Of a DNA stretch of 64,000 nucleotides, positions 16,863-25,832 are shown in pieces (position 1 is the stretch's first letter; each line of letters opens with the position of its first letter). A program made the position numbers and the translations under genes. Under the pieces are notes generated by a model. It was not told the DNA's origin, did no database searches, and saw nothing but the letters and a program-made list of their open reading frames with translations. Source of the DNA: Rhizobium favelukesii (GTDB lineage Bacteria; Pseudomonadota; Alphaproteobacteria; Rhizobiales; Rhizobiaceae); contig NZ_HG916855.1 of NCBI RefSeq assembly GCF_000577275.2, positions 1,612,001 to 1,676,000 of the forward strand, written 5' to 3'.

Positions 16863-17498
16863 ATGAGCACAATAAGCATCATCGGATCGGGAGACATGGC
16901 CGCAGCGATCGGCGGGCTAGCCGCCAAGGCCGGACACACCGTTGAGGTGATTCGCCGCGATCCCGTCAAGGGGCAGGCGTTGGCGGGCCGGATCGGAGGT
17001 AGCGCGACGACCGGCTCGTTCGGTGCCGCGCCCGCCGGGGACATCGTTATCCTGGCGGCCCCCTACGCGGTCGTTCTCGAAGTCGTGAAGCTTTACGGCG
17101 CGGGGTTGGCAGGCAAGCTCATCATCGACATCACCAACCCTGTCGCCTCCGACCTCAAGAGCTTCGTGACCCCGCAAGACAGCTTCGGCGCGCAGGAGAT
17201 CGCCAAGGCTGCCTCCGCCGATGCCCATGTCGTCAAGGCGTTCAACACCCACTTCTCCCACGTCCTGGCCGCCGGTTCGCTCGAGGGCCGACCCTTGGAC
17301 CTATTCATCGCCGGAGACGACGAGCAGGCGAAAGCTCGGGTCTCGGCGTTCGTCGAGGGCCTCGGACTGCGTCCGATGGATACCGGGCCATTGGCGATGG
17401 CGCGAACGCTAGAGCACGCCTGCCTGCTGTCGCTCGGCCTTATCGCTCACTCCATCAAACACGCCAACTTTGCAATCGGCGTCAGCCTTCCCGGCTGA
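16863..17498 (+). CDS. NADPH-dependent F420 reductase-like oxidoreductase 1
   Basis: A 211-residue Rossmann protein of the F420_oxidored/NAD-binding group. Its start is STISIIGSGDMAAAIGGLAA, with the GxGxxA dinucleotide motif, and IIDITNPVASDL follows near residue 90. Partner or substrate is unknown in bacteria without F420; such proteins may reduce flavin- or quinone-like compounds. AGGA lies 8 bases from the ATG at 16863, a better fit than the ATG at 16857. It shares its layout with 18596-19216 and is a likely tandem duplicate separated by an extended SDR gene. It is the first gene of the TetR-controlled cluster. Confidence 0.8.
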   Translation: MSTISIIGSGDMAAAIGGLAAKAGHTVEVIRRDPVKGQALAGRIGGSATTGSFGAAPAGDIVILAAPYAVVLEVVKLYGAGLAGKLIIDITNPVASDLKSFVTPQDSFGAQEIAKAASADAHVVKAFNTHFSHVLAAGSLEGRPLDLFIAGDDEQAKARVSAFVEGLGLRPMDTGPLAMARTLEHACLLSLGLIAHSIKHANFAIGVSLPG

Positions 17499-17548
17499 AC
17501 AGCACGTAAACCCCCTGCCACATCACATCAATCACAAGGAACAATGAC

Positions 17549-18490
17549 ATGCACGTTTTCGTAACTGGTGGAACCGGCCATATCGGTCCGTACATCATAG
17601 GTGATCTCATCGCTGCAGGACACGAGGTCACGGCGCTGGCCCGGTCGGACAAGTCCGCGGCGGAAGTCTTAGAACTCGGCGCGAAGGTGCGTCGCGGTGA
17701 CCTCGAGGACCTCGACGGTCTTCGGGCGGCGGCGGCTGAGGCCGACGGTGTCATCCACGTCGCGCACAGACAGGACCTGCTGCCCTCCGGCGGAATCGAC
17801 GCCGTGGCCGCCGCAGAAGTCCAGATCATGCTCGCCTACGGTGATGGGCTGGCGGGCACCGGAAAGCCGCTGGTCGTATCCGGGAGCATCGGCTCGCCCG
17901 GTTGGGAGAAACTGGGCCGTCCGGCAACCGAGGAAGACCCCGCCCTCCCTGGTGGCGATGCGTACAAGGGCACTCTCCGGGTTCGCAACATCGTGGAAAC
18001 CACGGTCATCGACCTTGCAAAGCGAGGCGTACGCTCTTCGGTCGTGCGGATTCCTACCATCGTGCACAGCACGACCGATGGTGCCGGCTTTTTCCCGCTG
18101 CTGAGCGGGCTCGCGAAGGAGAAGGGCGTCATCGGTTATCCCGGAGACGGGACGAACGTGTGGCCAGCCATTCACAGCCGCGATCTTGCCTCCCTGTTTC
18201 GCCTGGCACTGGAGAAGGGACCTGCGGGCAAATCCTGGCACGGGATCGCCGACGAAGGTATTGCGTTCCGTAAGATTGCTGAGGCCATCGGCAGCCGTCT
18301 CGGCCTGCCAGCCGTGAGCATACCCGCGGATGTCCTGATGTTGCCGGGATACTTCGGGTTCCTCGCGAACCTGGTCACGCTTGACCTTCCGGCGACCAGC
18401 CACATCACCCGGCAGACCCTCGGTTGGCAGCCTACGCAGGCGGGCCTCCTCGAGGACATCGACAACGGCCAATACTTTCCGGCCAGCTAA
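17549..18490 (+). CDS. Extended/atypical SDR, NAD(P)H-binding epimerase-like protein
   Basis: A 313-residue NAD-dependent epimerase/dehydratase-like protein. The N-terminus MHVFVTGGTGHIGPYIIGDL carries the TGGTGHIG cofactor motif. The catalytic Tyr-x-x-x-Lys reads as YKGTLRVRN at best, so classical chemistry is uncertain. C-terminal text (GKSWHGIADEGIAFRKIAEA) is typical of the NmrA/SDR_a5-type subgroup. It begins about 50 bases after the first F420-reductase-like gene on the same strand, and a perfect hairpin follows its stop. The substrate is unknown. Confidence 0.78.
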   Translation: MHVFVTGGTGHIGPYIIGDLIAAGHEVTALARSDKSAAEVLELGAKVRRGDLEDLDGLRAAAAEADGVIHVAHRQDLLPSGGIDAVAAAEVQIMLAYGDGLAGTGKPLVVSGSIGSPGWEKLGRPATEEDPALPGGDAYKGTLRVRNIVETTVIDLAKRGVRSSVVRIPTIVHSTTDGAGFFPLLSGLAKEKGVIGYPGDGTNVWPAIHSRDLASLFRLALEKGPAGKSWHGIADEGIAFRKIAEAIGSRLGLPAVSIPADVLMLPGYFGFLANLVTLDLPATSHITRQTLGWQPTQAGLLEDIDNGQYFPAS

Positions 18491-18496
18491 GACTTT

Positions 18497-18529
18497 CACG
18501 TGCGCCGAGCCGATGGCTCGGCGCACGTG
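18497..18529 (+). terminator. Perfect 15-bp hairpin inside the redox cluster
   Basis: CACGTGCGCCGAGCC (18497-18511), loop GAT, then GGCTCGGCGCACGTG (18515-18529). There is no U-tract after it. The hairpin sits 6 bases after the SDR stop and 66 bases before the next start, so it may terminate, attenuate or stabilise the message. Confidence 0.6.
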
Positions 18530-18595
18530 AGGCAATCGTCCGGGCTGTCCCGCTTCGAGGCCAACAGCAACCCACGACTCAATAGGAGACTGCAC

Positions 18596-19216
18596 ATGAG
18601 CGCTATCAGCATCATCGGCTCTGGAAAGATGGCCGCGGCGATAGGCGGCCGTATCGCCAAAGCTGGACACACCGTCGAGGTGGCGAGCCGCGACCCTGCC
18701 AAGGCGCGCGCGCTGGCCGACCAACTCGCACACGGAGCCACGACAGGGACATACGGCTCCGTCCCTACCGGGGAGATCGTCATCCTCGCCGTGCCTTATG
18801 AGCATGCGGCAGCCGCCGTGGCCGACTACGGGAACGCGCTCGACAGCAAGGTGATCATCGACATCACCAACCCCGTCGCTCCCGATCTCTCGGGGCTCGT
18901 CACCCCCAACGGCAGTTCCGGCGCGCAGGAGACAGCGAAGAGCCTCCCCGCCAACGCCCATATCGTGAAGGCCTTCAACACCATCTTCGGACATGTCCTT
19001 GCGAAAGGCGGACGTCTCGATGCATTCATCGCGGCCGACGATGCGGACGCCAAGACACGCGTCTCGACCTTTCTCGAAAGCCTCGACCTTCGTCCGCTCG
19101 ACATCGGCGGTCTGCATATGGCCCAAACGCTCGAGTCGCTCGGCCTGATGATGATTGGTCTGGCCAAAAACGGGGCTGACACCTGGGACTTTGCCCTGAA
19201 CGTGGACATCGGTTGA
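18596..19216 (+). CDS. NADPH-dependent F420 reductase-like oxidoreductase 2
   Basis: A 206-residue paralogue of the product of 16863. The Rossmann start SAISIIGSGKMAAAIGGRIA and IIDITNPVAPDLSG are nearly the same, and the chain ends at the same place. AGGAG (18584-18588) lies 7 bases before the ATG. Tandem copies in one cluster suggest either a heterodimer or two substrates. Both proteins lack a transmembrane or signal segment and are cytoplasmic. Confidence 0.8.
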   Translation: MSAISIIGSGKMAAAIGGRIAKAGHTVEVASRDPAKARALADQLAHGATTGTYGSVPTGEIVILAVPYEHAAAAVADYGNALDSKVIIDITNPVAPDLSGLVTPNGSSGAQETAKSLPANAHIVKAFNTIFGHVLAKGGRLDAFIAADDADAKTRVSTFLESLDLRPLDIGGLHMAQTLESLGLMMIGLAKNGADTWDFALNVDIG

Positions 19217-19304
19217 GCCGCCGAGACCACGTTCCCACTGACGTATTCACAGCGTGTTCGGTAACTCGGACACGCGGTGATCAAAGAACGATGGAGAGAT
19301 TTCG

Positions 19305-19721
19305 ATGAGCATCGAAAAGAATATCCAGACCGTGAGGGACTTTTTCGCGGCGATGGGCCGCGGTGACAAGGAGCGTCTGCTGGCTTTATCTGCGGAAGAT
19401 ATCGAGTGGATCATTCCGGGCGAAAACTGGCCGCTGGCTGGAACGCACCGCGGGCACCCCGGACTGGAAGATTTGCTTCAGAAGGCTTCGGAGGCGATGG
19501 AAACTTCGTTTACGAAGCCTCCAGAATTCGTGGCGCAGGGAGACAGGGTTATGGTCATCGGCGTCGCCACCGGGAAGGTCAAAGCCACGAACAAACCGTG
19601 GGAGGACAACTGGGTCTTTGCAATTACTGTCCGGAACGGCAAACTGACGCACATTCGGGAGTACGTCGATACACAGGCGCTGGCACGGGCATCCGAGTTG
19701 GACGCCCGTGTCAAGTATTGA
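19305..19721 (+). CDS. SnoaL-like/NTF2-fold protein
   Basis: A 138-residue single-domain protein of the SnoaL/ketosteroid-isomerase-like fold. It opens with NIQTVRDFFAAMGRGDKERL, continues with DIEWIIPGENWPLAGTHRG and closes with the strands WVFAITVRNGKLTHIREYVD. Family members bind small hydrophobic or polyketide-like ligands and sometimes hydrolyse or isomerise them. It ends the forward cluster that begins at 16863; GGAGAG precedes the ATG. Its catalytic residues cannot be assigned from sequence alone. Confidence 0.82.
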   Translation: MSIEKNIQTVRDFFAAMGRGDKERLLALSAEDIEWIIPGENWPLAGTHRGHPGLEDLLQKASEAMETSFTKPPEFVAQGDRVMVIGVATGKVKATNKPWEDNWVFAITVRNGKLTHIREYVDTQALARASELDARVKY

Positions 19722-20339
19722 CCCATCGACACGGCCTACAAAAAGCGCTCACATCGGCGATGGAACGTGGACGTTGGGGCCCGACCCGAATGACAGGTTC
19801 CGGGACGTCGAGTTGATAGGATGAACGACAAAGTGGCCAGAGTTCCCTTTGCTTTCCTCGTCGACGAAGGACAGCTTTTCCCCTTTCAATGTCCGAAAGC
19901 CGCTGGGCTGAAGTCGGCCCAAATCGGTCAACGCCGCGTATCGCCGCGCCGCGATTCCGGCCCTTGGGGCGCGTTGTTTTGGCAAGGGTCCGCCAGTGTC
20001 AGCACTTCGAGAGTCTTCGGAAGGTATCTGAGAGAGAGATAGCCATCCATGGGAGTATCGCCATCGAGACAACGGGTTGACTGCAAAGACCACTAGCGGT
20101 CGGTCATCAAGAAAGTTGACTTGCTATCGACGCTCTGCTTTTGGTTGCAAATCACACACTGCTGAGTGCTGCTTATGCTTGTCCTATACTTATTTGTGCC
20201 CGCAGCTGCGCTTGTGTTTTTTTCGATGGCAATCGCCTCGGTTCCAAAGGAGGCATTTTCAGCCGCGAAGGCCTTTCCTCCGCTTCGTGTTCCCGTTCAA
20301 AGTCCTCATGTATATTTGGCGAGGCTTCCTCTGGTAGCT
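19722..20339. other. Gap with no confident gene
   Basis: No recognisable domain is present. A hydrophobic forward frame at 20166-20378 could encode a small membrane peptide, but it has no clear ribosome-binding site, is T-rich, and runs into the IS5 remnant, so I do not call it. The stretch is probably the decayed upstream part of the IS5-type element. Confidence 0.35.
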
Positions 20340-20633
20340 ATCCGGGCAATGGCCGCTTCGGGTCTGCCAAATCCCTGATTGCGAATCGCGGTTATGACAG
20401 CGCGCCATTCCGCGAGGTTTGCGGAACAAAGGCATCGAGCCTTGCATCCCGTAGAGCCAAGTCGGAAAGTCCGATATCCCTACGACATGGCACTCTATCG
20501 CCAGCGCCACAAGGTCGAGAATCGCTTCGCCAAGCTCAAAGACTGGCGGCGCATTGCAACCCGGTACGACCGATGCGCGCATACCTTCTTCTCGGCGATC
20601 TGCGTCGCCGCAACCGTCATCTTCTGGCTTTAA
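20340..20633 (+). mobile_element. IS5-family transposase remnant
   Basis: Only the C-terminal third of an IS5-type transposase is left. One frame reads SLIANRGYDSAPFRE and, after a frame change, another reads KVRYPYDMALYRQRHKVEN, FAKLKDWRRIATRYDRC and TFFSAICVAATVIFWL before the stop. The last D/E region of the DDE core is present, and the 5' part is missing. It is inactive. Confidence 0.75.
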
Positions 20634-20800
20634 TCAATGGGTCCTGAGCCTAGCGCCGGAAAGTCTCGGCTGGAACTCGCTAGAAGCGGTCACGAGCGCA
20701 CGCCGCGTCGTCAGACTGAAGTCCCACGGGATGCCCACTCACTCGACTCCAAGCAGGTTGGGGAGGAAACCATGCGGGGGCGTCTTTCAGGGCTTTGAGC

Positions 20801-21007
20801 ATGAGCAAGCACCTGTTTCGATATCAAGTGCCGAAAGCCGATCACGGGTTCTATTCGGTTGTCGACGTCGCGACAGGCGTTCCCGCTGAAGTCGGCGCGA
20901 CATCAATCCAATTAACGCAGTTTGAGGCTGAACGGCTCCTCGCGTCACTCCGGGCTCAGGCGGGAGATTGGGTTAAATCGGAAGAGCTTCCTATCGCGAG
21001 CCACTAG
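20801..21007 (+). CDS. Hypothetical 68-residue protein
   Basis: A short soluble protein (MSKHLFRYQVPKADHGFYSV at the start). It has the layout of small rhizobial hypotheticals in which HLFRYxVP is followed by a DVxTGxPAEV turn and a C-terminal helix. No known domain was recognised. The start at 20801 is chosen over 20795 because of the tandem ATG. No good Shine-Dalgarno sequence is seen, so translation is uncertain. It is flanked by the IS5 remnant and the cyclase pseudogene. Confidence 0.5.
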   Translation: MSKHLFRYQVPKADHGFYSVVDVATGVPAEVGATSIQLTQFEAERLLASLRAQAGDWVKSEELPIASH

Positions 21008-21269
21008 AACCCGTTGCGTAGCAGGCCTGTCATCAGCGTCACAATTCCTTCATGCCGACGAACCATATTGCTATCCGAGGGCCGTTGGTTCCTCTTCTCT
21101 CCCTATTTTCCCCGTACTTGGCCCACACCTCTCGTGGGCCTTTTCTGCGCCGAAACGGTAGCAAAAACCACCTATGTAATTTCTTGCTTGGGACAAACCA
21201 CTGTGAAAGTGGGAAAATGCGCGCATATTTAACCCAACGATGTTGTAAGCCGCAGGAGAGGTCACCGCT

Positions 21270-21744
21270 GTGGATCGAAAGCTTGCAGCCATCCTTTCCG
21301 CCGATGTTGCCGGCTTCAGCCGCCTTACGGCGCTGGACGAGGAGAGCACGGTTCGTGCACTTAACTTGTGCCACAGTCGGATCGCCGAATTGGTGCGCGA
21401 GCATGGCGGTCGTATCTTCGGCAGCGCAGGTGACGGCCTTGTCGCGGAGTTCCCAAGTGCTGTTCAGGCCGTCCGGTGCTCGGTTGAAATACAGCGCCGT
21501 TGCCATCGCCCGTGAGGTAATCAACAAACATCCAGAGGTGACCTGGCCCTATCGAATGATGACTGCCTGGTCGGCAATGAGTGGCGACCTGAAGACGGCT
21601 CAATGGGCCGCGAAGAAGCTATTGGCAGCCGAGCCAGGCTTTACGATCGAGCGCTATCTGTCGCGGCCCGTGTTTCAAGGGGTACCGCAATGGGCAGATC
21701 AGACGGCCAAGGGCTTGCGGCAAGCAGGATTGCCCGAACACTGA
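21270..21744 (+). pseudogene. Class III adenylate cyclase with internal deletion
   Basis: A GTG start at 21270 with AGGAGAG upstream opens a cyclase domain: RKLAAILSADVAGFSRLTAL, then RIFGSAGDGLVAEFPSAVQA and VRCSVEIQ. At about 21496 this joins, in another frame, the distal end of the same type of protein (AREVINKHPEVTWPYRMMTA up to KGLRQAGLPE), which belongs to the C-terminal TPR-like part. The rest of the catalytic domain and the middle are gone. The family makes cAMP; this copy cannot. Confidence 0.8.
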
Positions 21745-21861
21745 CTGCAGTTCAGAGACTTTGATTAAGGATAAGCAAGGTCCGCTGTCGGCCGCGGAGG
21801 CGCTTTTCGGAGGTATGCAGCATTTTATGGTCTTTGCTATCTTGCCGGAAAGTCGCCGGCG

Positions 21862-22161
21862 ATGATTGCATCGCGACAGCTTAAAGCCAGACCAGAGCCG
21901 GTCATCGAGCCGCCCCCTCCCAGAAAGACCGGCGAACATCGTCTTGAGGAACTGTCAGGTTACGGGGCTGCCAAGGAATGGGGCCTTCAGCTCACCGCAG
22001 CAGTTTGTCCGAATCCGGGATGACGGCGGAACCCTCTTCCTGATCGATCATGGTACTCGCCCATGTCTATCTCGTTCAAGCAGCGGGACCAAAAATCCGA
22101 CGGGCTCGGCCTCGGTCCGTATATTGTGTCTAAGATCGCAAAAGGCCCAGGATTCTACTGA
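21862..22161 (+). pseudogene. Fused scraps of an AAA ATPase and a histidine kinase
   Basis: From 21862 a 53-codon frame reads PPPPRKTGEHRLEELSGYGA then AKEWGLQL, the region just before the Walker A of a common rhizobial AAA ATPase. It breaks off at a stop at 22021. From 22075 another frame reads FKQRDQKSDGLGLGPYIVSK, the G-box of a histidine kinase, and stops at 22159. Neither retains a working domain. The two genes were probably joined by deletion. Confidence 0.5.
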
Positions 22162-22783
22162 CTTACTCGCGAACCTCAAGCCGGTCGCCGTATTTCAAGG
22201 CAAGCCGCCGACACTCGTCGCAGTCAAGCGTTATACCTTCCAACTCTATTGTCGCACTTGCGGTGCTACAAACGGAGGCATCGAGCCTCGCGACGTGCAG
22301 GATCGCGTTGCCAAGCAGCAACTTGCATGGAGCAGTCTCAACTTCGGGCCCGCTGACGCTATGCGCAACGATGCCTCGCACGGTAGCGAGCCAATTGCGC
22401 TTTCGGAAGATGCTCCTGTCCTCAACCATCAATCCCACCGCGGTCTGGGTTTCTCCGAGGAAACCCCTTCGAAAATCGATTGTTCCGCAAGAACCGCCTC
22501 GTCGCGGGCTGCCCAGACCTAAGTCCCAAACCAGAATTTTCTTAACGTTCGCAGATTTCTTCACGAAGGTAAGTAAAAGGATGATCGCTATGCATTTCGG
22601 CACAGACTCTTCCGCGGACGAAGACTAGACGCAGCGATGTCCGCCGAGCCTGATCTCGATATCTCGATGCTGGGTCGTGTGGTGTTGCTATATCCAGCGC
22701 CTAAGATCGCGAGGCCGGACCCAACTGGCAGCTGGGGGTCCATGCCAGGATCAAGGACGAACCGACTGCTGCGAGCTTAGTTC
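22162..22783. other. Gap with an uncertain reverse-strand frame
   Basis: The reverse frame at 22163-22603 (146 codons) has an even composition and ends CDECRRLALKYGDRLEVRE, but neither a domain nor a convincing ribosome-binding site was recognised. The forward frame over the same bases looks random. It may be a decayed gene. From 22604 to 22783 nothing is seen. Confidence 0.3.
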
Positions 22784-23047
22784 TCAGTGAATGACACCGA
22801 TCACGAGTATGCCTGCCTCTTCCGCGGCTCGAACGAGGGCAGCACGCGCATCCTTGACCGAAACGTCACCGTAAAGAGCATCCAGGCAAGTCTTTACGGC
22901 GATCATGTATTCCTCACCGTCATCAGAGGGCCAGGCGAGGATCAGCGCCTCTGCCATATCGCGGAGCGATTTGACGAGCCTGTTCTCTTTCTGTCCGCTC
23001 ATAACAAGCATCAGAGGAGCGAACTCTTCGCTTCTGTGCCGTTTCAT
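22784..23047 (-). CDS. DUF982 family protein
   Basis: An 87-residue protein of the DUF982 family, which is largely restricted to Rhizobiales and has no known function. The family pattern is visible: a first strand (FAPLMLVMSGQKENRLVKSL), AEALILAWPSDDGEEYMIAV, CLDALYGDVSVKDARAALV and a short C-terminal strand AGILVIGVIH. The start at 23047 follows AAAGGG at an 8-base spacing; longer starts at 23065 and 23080 lack a good site. It stands alone on the reverse strand. Confidence 0.8.
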   Translation of the reverse strand: MKRHRSEEFAPLMLVMSGQKENRLVKSLRDMAEALILAWPSDDGEEYMIAVKTCLDALYGDVSVKDARAALVRAAEEAGILVIGVIH

Positions 23048-23353
23048 TACACCGACCCTTTGCATGGCTAAGTAATTCATTAACCGTGCAAGAACCGTTC
23101 CTGACAGCAACGTCGCTCGGCCGCCCGACGCGGGTCGGAAATTGGTGGCTTCATCACGGAGGTCTAGGCGGCGGTCTCGCAACGACTAAGCCTTCCCTGT
23201 GTCCTTTTCGAATAAGGAGGAGGTCGATTTAAGCCAGATGACAACGGGGGGAAGTCGGACCTAAGTCTGACTGGCAGCTTCTGGGGCGCTATTCATATTA
23301 GAAGTATGGAAACCACGATGTTCCGAGGAGGGCGGAACGGGAGGAGTGAAACT

Positions 23354-23626
23354 ATGAAGTTCGGTTCTGACAACTTCAGCCACGAACAGTGCTGTTCGCA
23401 AGGCCACAGTTCTGCATCGACCATCGCGACGATCCAATCCGCGCTCTCAGCTGACCCAGACATCGATAGCAATGCCATTACGATCCATATGCTTGGCCCG
23501 GTCGTCCTACTCGAGGGCTATATCACGAACGCCGCTGACCGTGACAAGGCGATCTCTATTGCCGCGATGATCGTCGGCTTCGAGAACGTCCAGGACCGGA
23601 TGTTGAGCCGTTTTCCGACCCAATAG
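23354..23626 (+). CDS. BON-domain protein
   Basis: A 90-residue protein with a single BON-like domain: TIATIQSALSADPDIDSNAI, then HMLGPVVLLEGYITNAADRD and AISIAAMIVGFENVQDRML. BON domains are phospholipid- or ligand-binding modules. GAGGAG lies 7 bases upstream of the ATG at 23354, which is preferred to an earlier in-frame ATG at 23306. The N-terminus has an HEQCC cysteine pair and no signal peptide. It is likely related to the 477-731 protein. Confidence 0.72.
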   Translation: MKFGSDNFSHEQCCSQGHSSASTIATIQSALSADPDIDSNAITIHMLGPVVLLEGYITNAADRDKAISIAAMIVGFENVQDRMLSRFPTQ

Positions 23627-23755
23627 TCTACCTTGGTTGCGGGGGATAGGACTAAGGTCCTGCGGCCCCCGGACTAAAGTCCTGCCTTGGGAACAGTCGC
23701 TCCATCAGACGGTTTGTCTGCAGCGGACAAACCGCGCCAAAATGGAGGAAAACCA

Positions 23756-24151
23756 ATGAATATCAAATCAATAGGAATCGCGGCAAGTATCCTGCTGGCA
23801 TCAACCTCTGCCTTTGCGCAGTCGTCGACCGTAACAGGTGCAGCAGGTGGTGCGGCAACCGGTGCTATCGTCGGTGGCCCTGCTGGTGCTGCTGTCGGAG
23901 GCATCGTCGGCGGCGTTGCAGGCAGCCTCCTTGAGCCGCCGCCGCCAAAGGTGGTGACCTATGTTCAGCAGGTTCCAACTCCGAGCGAACGCGTCGTGGT
24001 GAAGGAAAAGATTGTCGTCGGACAGCCGCTACCGACGACCGTGGTCGTGACGCCAGTTCCCTATGAACCGAAGTATGCGTACGCAATTGTCAACGAACAG
24101 CGTGTGATCGTCGAACCTTCCTCCCGGAAGGTCATCCAGGTCGTCCAGTGA
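23756..24151 (+). CDS. Exported glycine-zipper protein (DUF1236-like)
   Basis: A 131-residue envelope protein. The Sec signal peptide MNIKSIGIAASILLASTSAFA is followed by a glycine-zipper helix (TGAAGGAATGAIVGGPAGAA), a proline turn (EPPPPK), and a C-terminal beta-rich domain with repeated valines ending in VIVEPSSRKVIQVVQ, as in DUF1236. The glycine zipper may insert in or span a membrane. GGAGG lies upstream of the ATG at 23756. Rhizobial relatives are abundant and of unknown function. Confidence 0.78.
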   Translation: MNIKSIGIAASILLASTSAFAQSSTVTGAAGGAATGAIVGGPAGAAVGGIVGGVAGSLLEPPPPKVVTYVQQVPTPSERVVVKEKIVVGQPLPTTVVVTPVPYEPKYAYAIVNEQRVIVEPSSRKVIQVVQ

Positions 24152-24184
24152 CGGACGGGCGGCTCCAGCCGCCCCTTTCCAACA

Positions 24185-24546
24185 ATGAGGGCAACAAGCG
24201 TACGATCCCTCGACTTGTCCACGGTCCAGGTCAGGCAAGCTGAGTGCGCTTCGGCATGCTCGCTCGCATTCCTGGGAGGCGCAAGTCGTCTCGCCGAGCC
24301 GGGTTCGGTCGGGGTGCATAAGTCATCGTTCGGTGACACGGAGGGCCTACACGTCGCGGACGCCGTCTCGGCCATGCAGCAGACAACCGCCGAAATTATC
24401 GGTTTGCGACCTATGAATTCCCCGTCATTCGGGCTGAGCAGGTCGATACCGCCTTTGACGTTGCCGATCCGGAAACAGTTTGCCGCCATATCACTGATGG
24501 GTCGCTCTTCTCTCAGTTCGAGAAGCCGATTTGTGCGACAGCTTAG
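24185..24546 (+). pseudogene. Fusion of a ClpP-like periplasmic protein fragment with another gene end
   Basis: The first frame reads AECASACSLAFLGGASRLAE then GSVGVHKSSFGD, a pattern of COG3904-type periplasmic proteins with a ClpP/crotonase-like core and CASAC motif. At about 24397 the coding sense moves to another frame (YRFATYEFPVIRAEQVDTAF, then SLFSQFEKPICATA) and stops at 24544. The second piece looks coding but I do not recognise it. Both gene ends are missing, so a deletion junction is likely. From 24547 to 24776 nothing is seen. Confidence 0.5.
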
Positions 24547-24776
24547 GTTGGATCGCCATCTAGACTTGACGTCGCAACTCTTAACGAGCGGAGTTGAGGC
24601 AATGACCAATGACCGCCATCATAGCGCTGGTGGACGTCCAATGACCGCTTGGGTCGACGGGCGACGAGCTTCTTGAAGGTTGCAATGGGTGCCGACGATG
24701 GACGATGTTTTTCCATCAGGGGACCATTGTGCCCCTCGCTAAAATCGAATTTTTTGCGAACCCGCAGGTCACGTCG

Positions 24777-25190
24777 ATGATTTCAAAGCGCCCGGCCACC
24801 GAAGCTGACAAGCCTTTTCTCGTATGGCTCGAAGAGGCTTGTATGCGTGAATACGCTGTTGCGCTCTGGGGCTCGTGGCCATCGGGTTTGAGCGTGCGGG
24901 ATTCCATTGACTGCTGCCAGATCATCATCGATGGCGGTCATGATGTCGGATGCGTCACCGTTGAGAAGCATAGTGATCACCTATGGCTCGACGAACTGTT
25001 TATCGAGCCGAAATCTCAGCGGCGAGGAATTGGTTCGACAGTCCTGTGGGGTGTCATAGCGGATGCTGCGACTCTTGCAGTTCCGCTTCGCTTGAGCGTC
25101 CTGACCACTAATCCCGCGCTGGATTTCTACCTGCGACATGGCTTCCAAATTCATCAAGAAACGACTGAGAGGCGCTATCTTGTGAGGTGA
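24777..25190 (+). CDS. GNAT family N-acetyltransferase
   Basis: A 137-residue GNAT-fold acetyltransferase. The start MISKRPATEADKPFLVWLEE is typical. Motif A, LDELFIEPKSQRRGIGSTVL (about 85-104), carries the acetyl-CoA pyrophosphate loop QRRGIG. The end reads NPALDFYLRHGF, the usual motif B. An earlier in-frame start at 24705 adds 24 residues without similarity, so 24777 is used. The substrate is unknown. Its stop overlaps the end of the reverse-strand phosphatase pseudogene. Confidence 0.82.
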   Translation: MISKRPATEADKPFLVWLEEACMREYAVALWGSWPSGLSVRDSIDCCQIIIDGGHDVGCVTVEKHSDHLWLDELFIEPKSQRRGIGSTVLWGVIADAATLAVPLRLSVLTTNPALDFYLRHGFQIHQETTERRYLVR

Positions 25191-25709
25191 GGATGGCTAA
25201 TTGCAACTCGCTCACCCACCCCAATGGCGGCTATGCTTCCATTGAGAAGGGTGGCGCATGCGTCCACCAAGTCATCGAAATGACGCAGCAAGATGTCGGG
25301 CGCGAGTTCGACAGCCGGAATTTCGGTGTAGCCGAAGAAAACCAGGATTAGCGGTGTACCAGCGGCACGCGCCTCGGCGTCGGTGTCCGCATCACCAACC
25401 ATAATAGTGTGGGCCAGATCGCCGCCTATTGCCTTCACAGCTTCGATTAGGTGAGCGGCGTTCGGCTTGGCCGCTGTGAGCGGCGCGGGCGGCTGGGTCT
25501 TGCTCGCCGGCAATCTCAAGGCCCCATTGTAGCAACCAACGGGCACCACGGCTGATGAAGGGCCGACCCTGATTGTAGGCCAAGGGTTGGAAGCCCTCTG
25601 CGACGAGGATTACATTCACTGCCCGGATCAGGTCAGGGGCTGACTCAACTAGGGTTCCGTCAAGGTCGAATGCGATGGTCGAACCGCTAAGGGCGGTGAG
25701 GGCGGTCAC
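25175..25709 (-). pseudogene. gph: Phosphoglycolate phosphatase (HAD) with internal deletion
   Basis: The N-terminal frame from 25709 reads TIAFDLDGTLVESAPDLIRA, the HAD motif I with its two aspartates, and GRPFISRGARWLLQ. The distal part continues in a different frame: PNAAHLIEAVKAIGGDLAHT, IMVGDADTDAEARAAGTPLI (motif IV) and HFDDLVDACATLLN. The central cap domain is lost and the frames do not match. Phosphoglycolate removal by this copy is not possible. Confidence 0.75.
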
Positions 25710-25832
25710 AGTATAGGTCCTCTCCGGGCCAATGAATACGGCGTAGCCTAGCGGCCGCGAGCTGATTTCCTACAGGACGATCGCGACATGATGCTAGGGG
25801 AGCCGAAGACTTCTTCTCCGTTCAGGGCGCGG

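Noticed and set aside
17669..19126. Reverse-strand frame of 485 codons
   Set aside because: High GC leaves the antisense strand of the SDR and F420-like genes open; it contains no domain and no ribosome-binding site.
20166..20378. Hydrophobic forward frame as a small membrane protein
   Set aside because: No ribosome-binding site, and it runs into IS5 transposase debris; composition alone is not enough.
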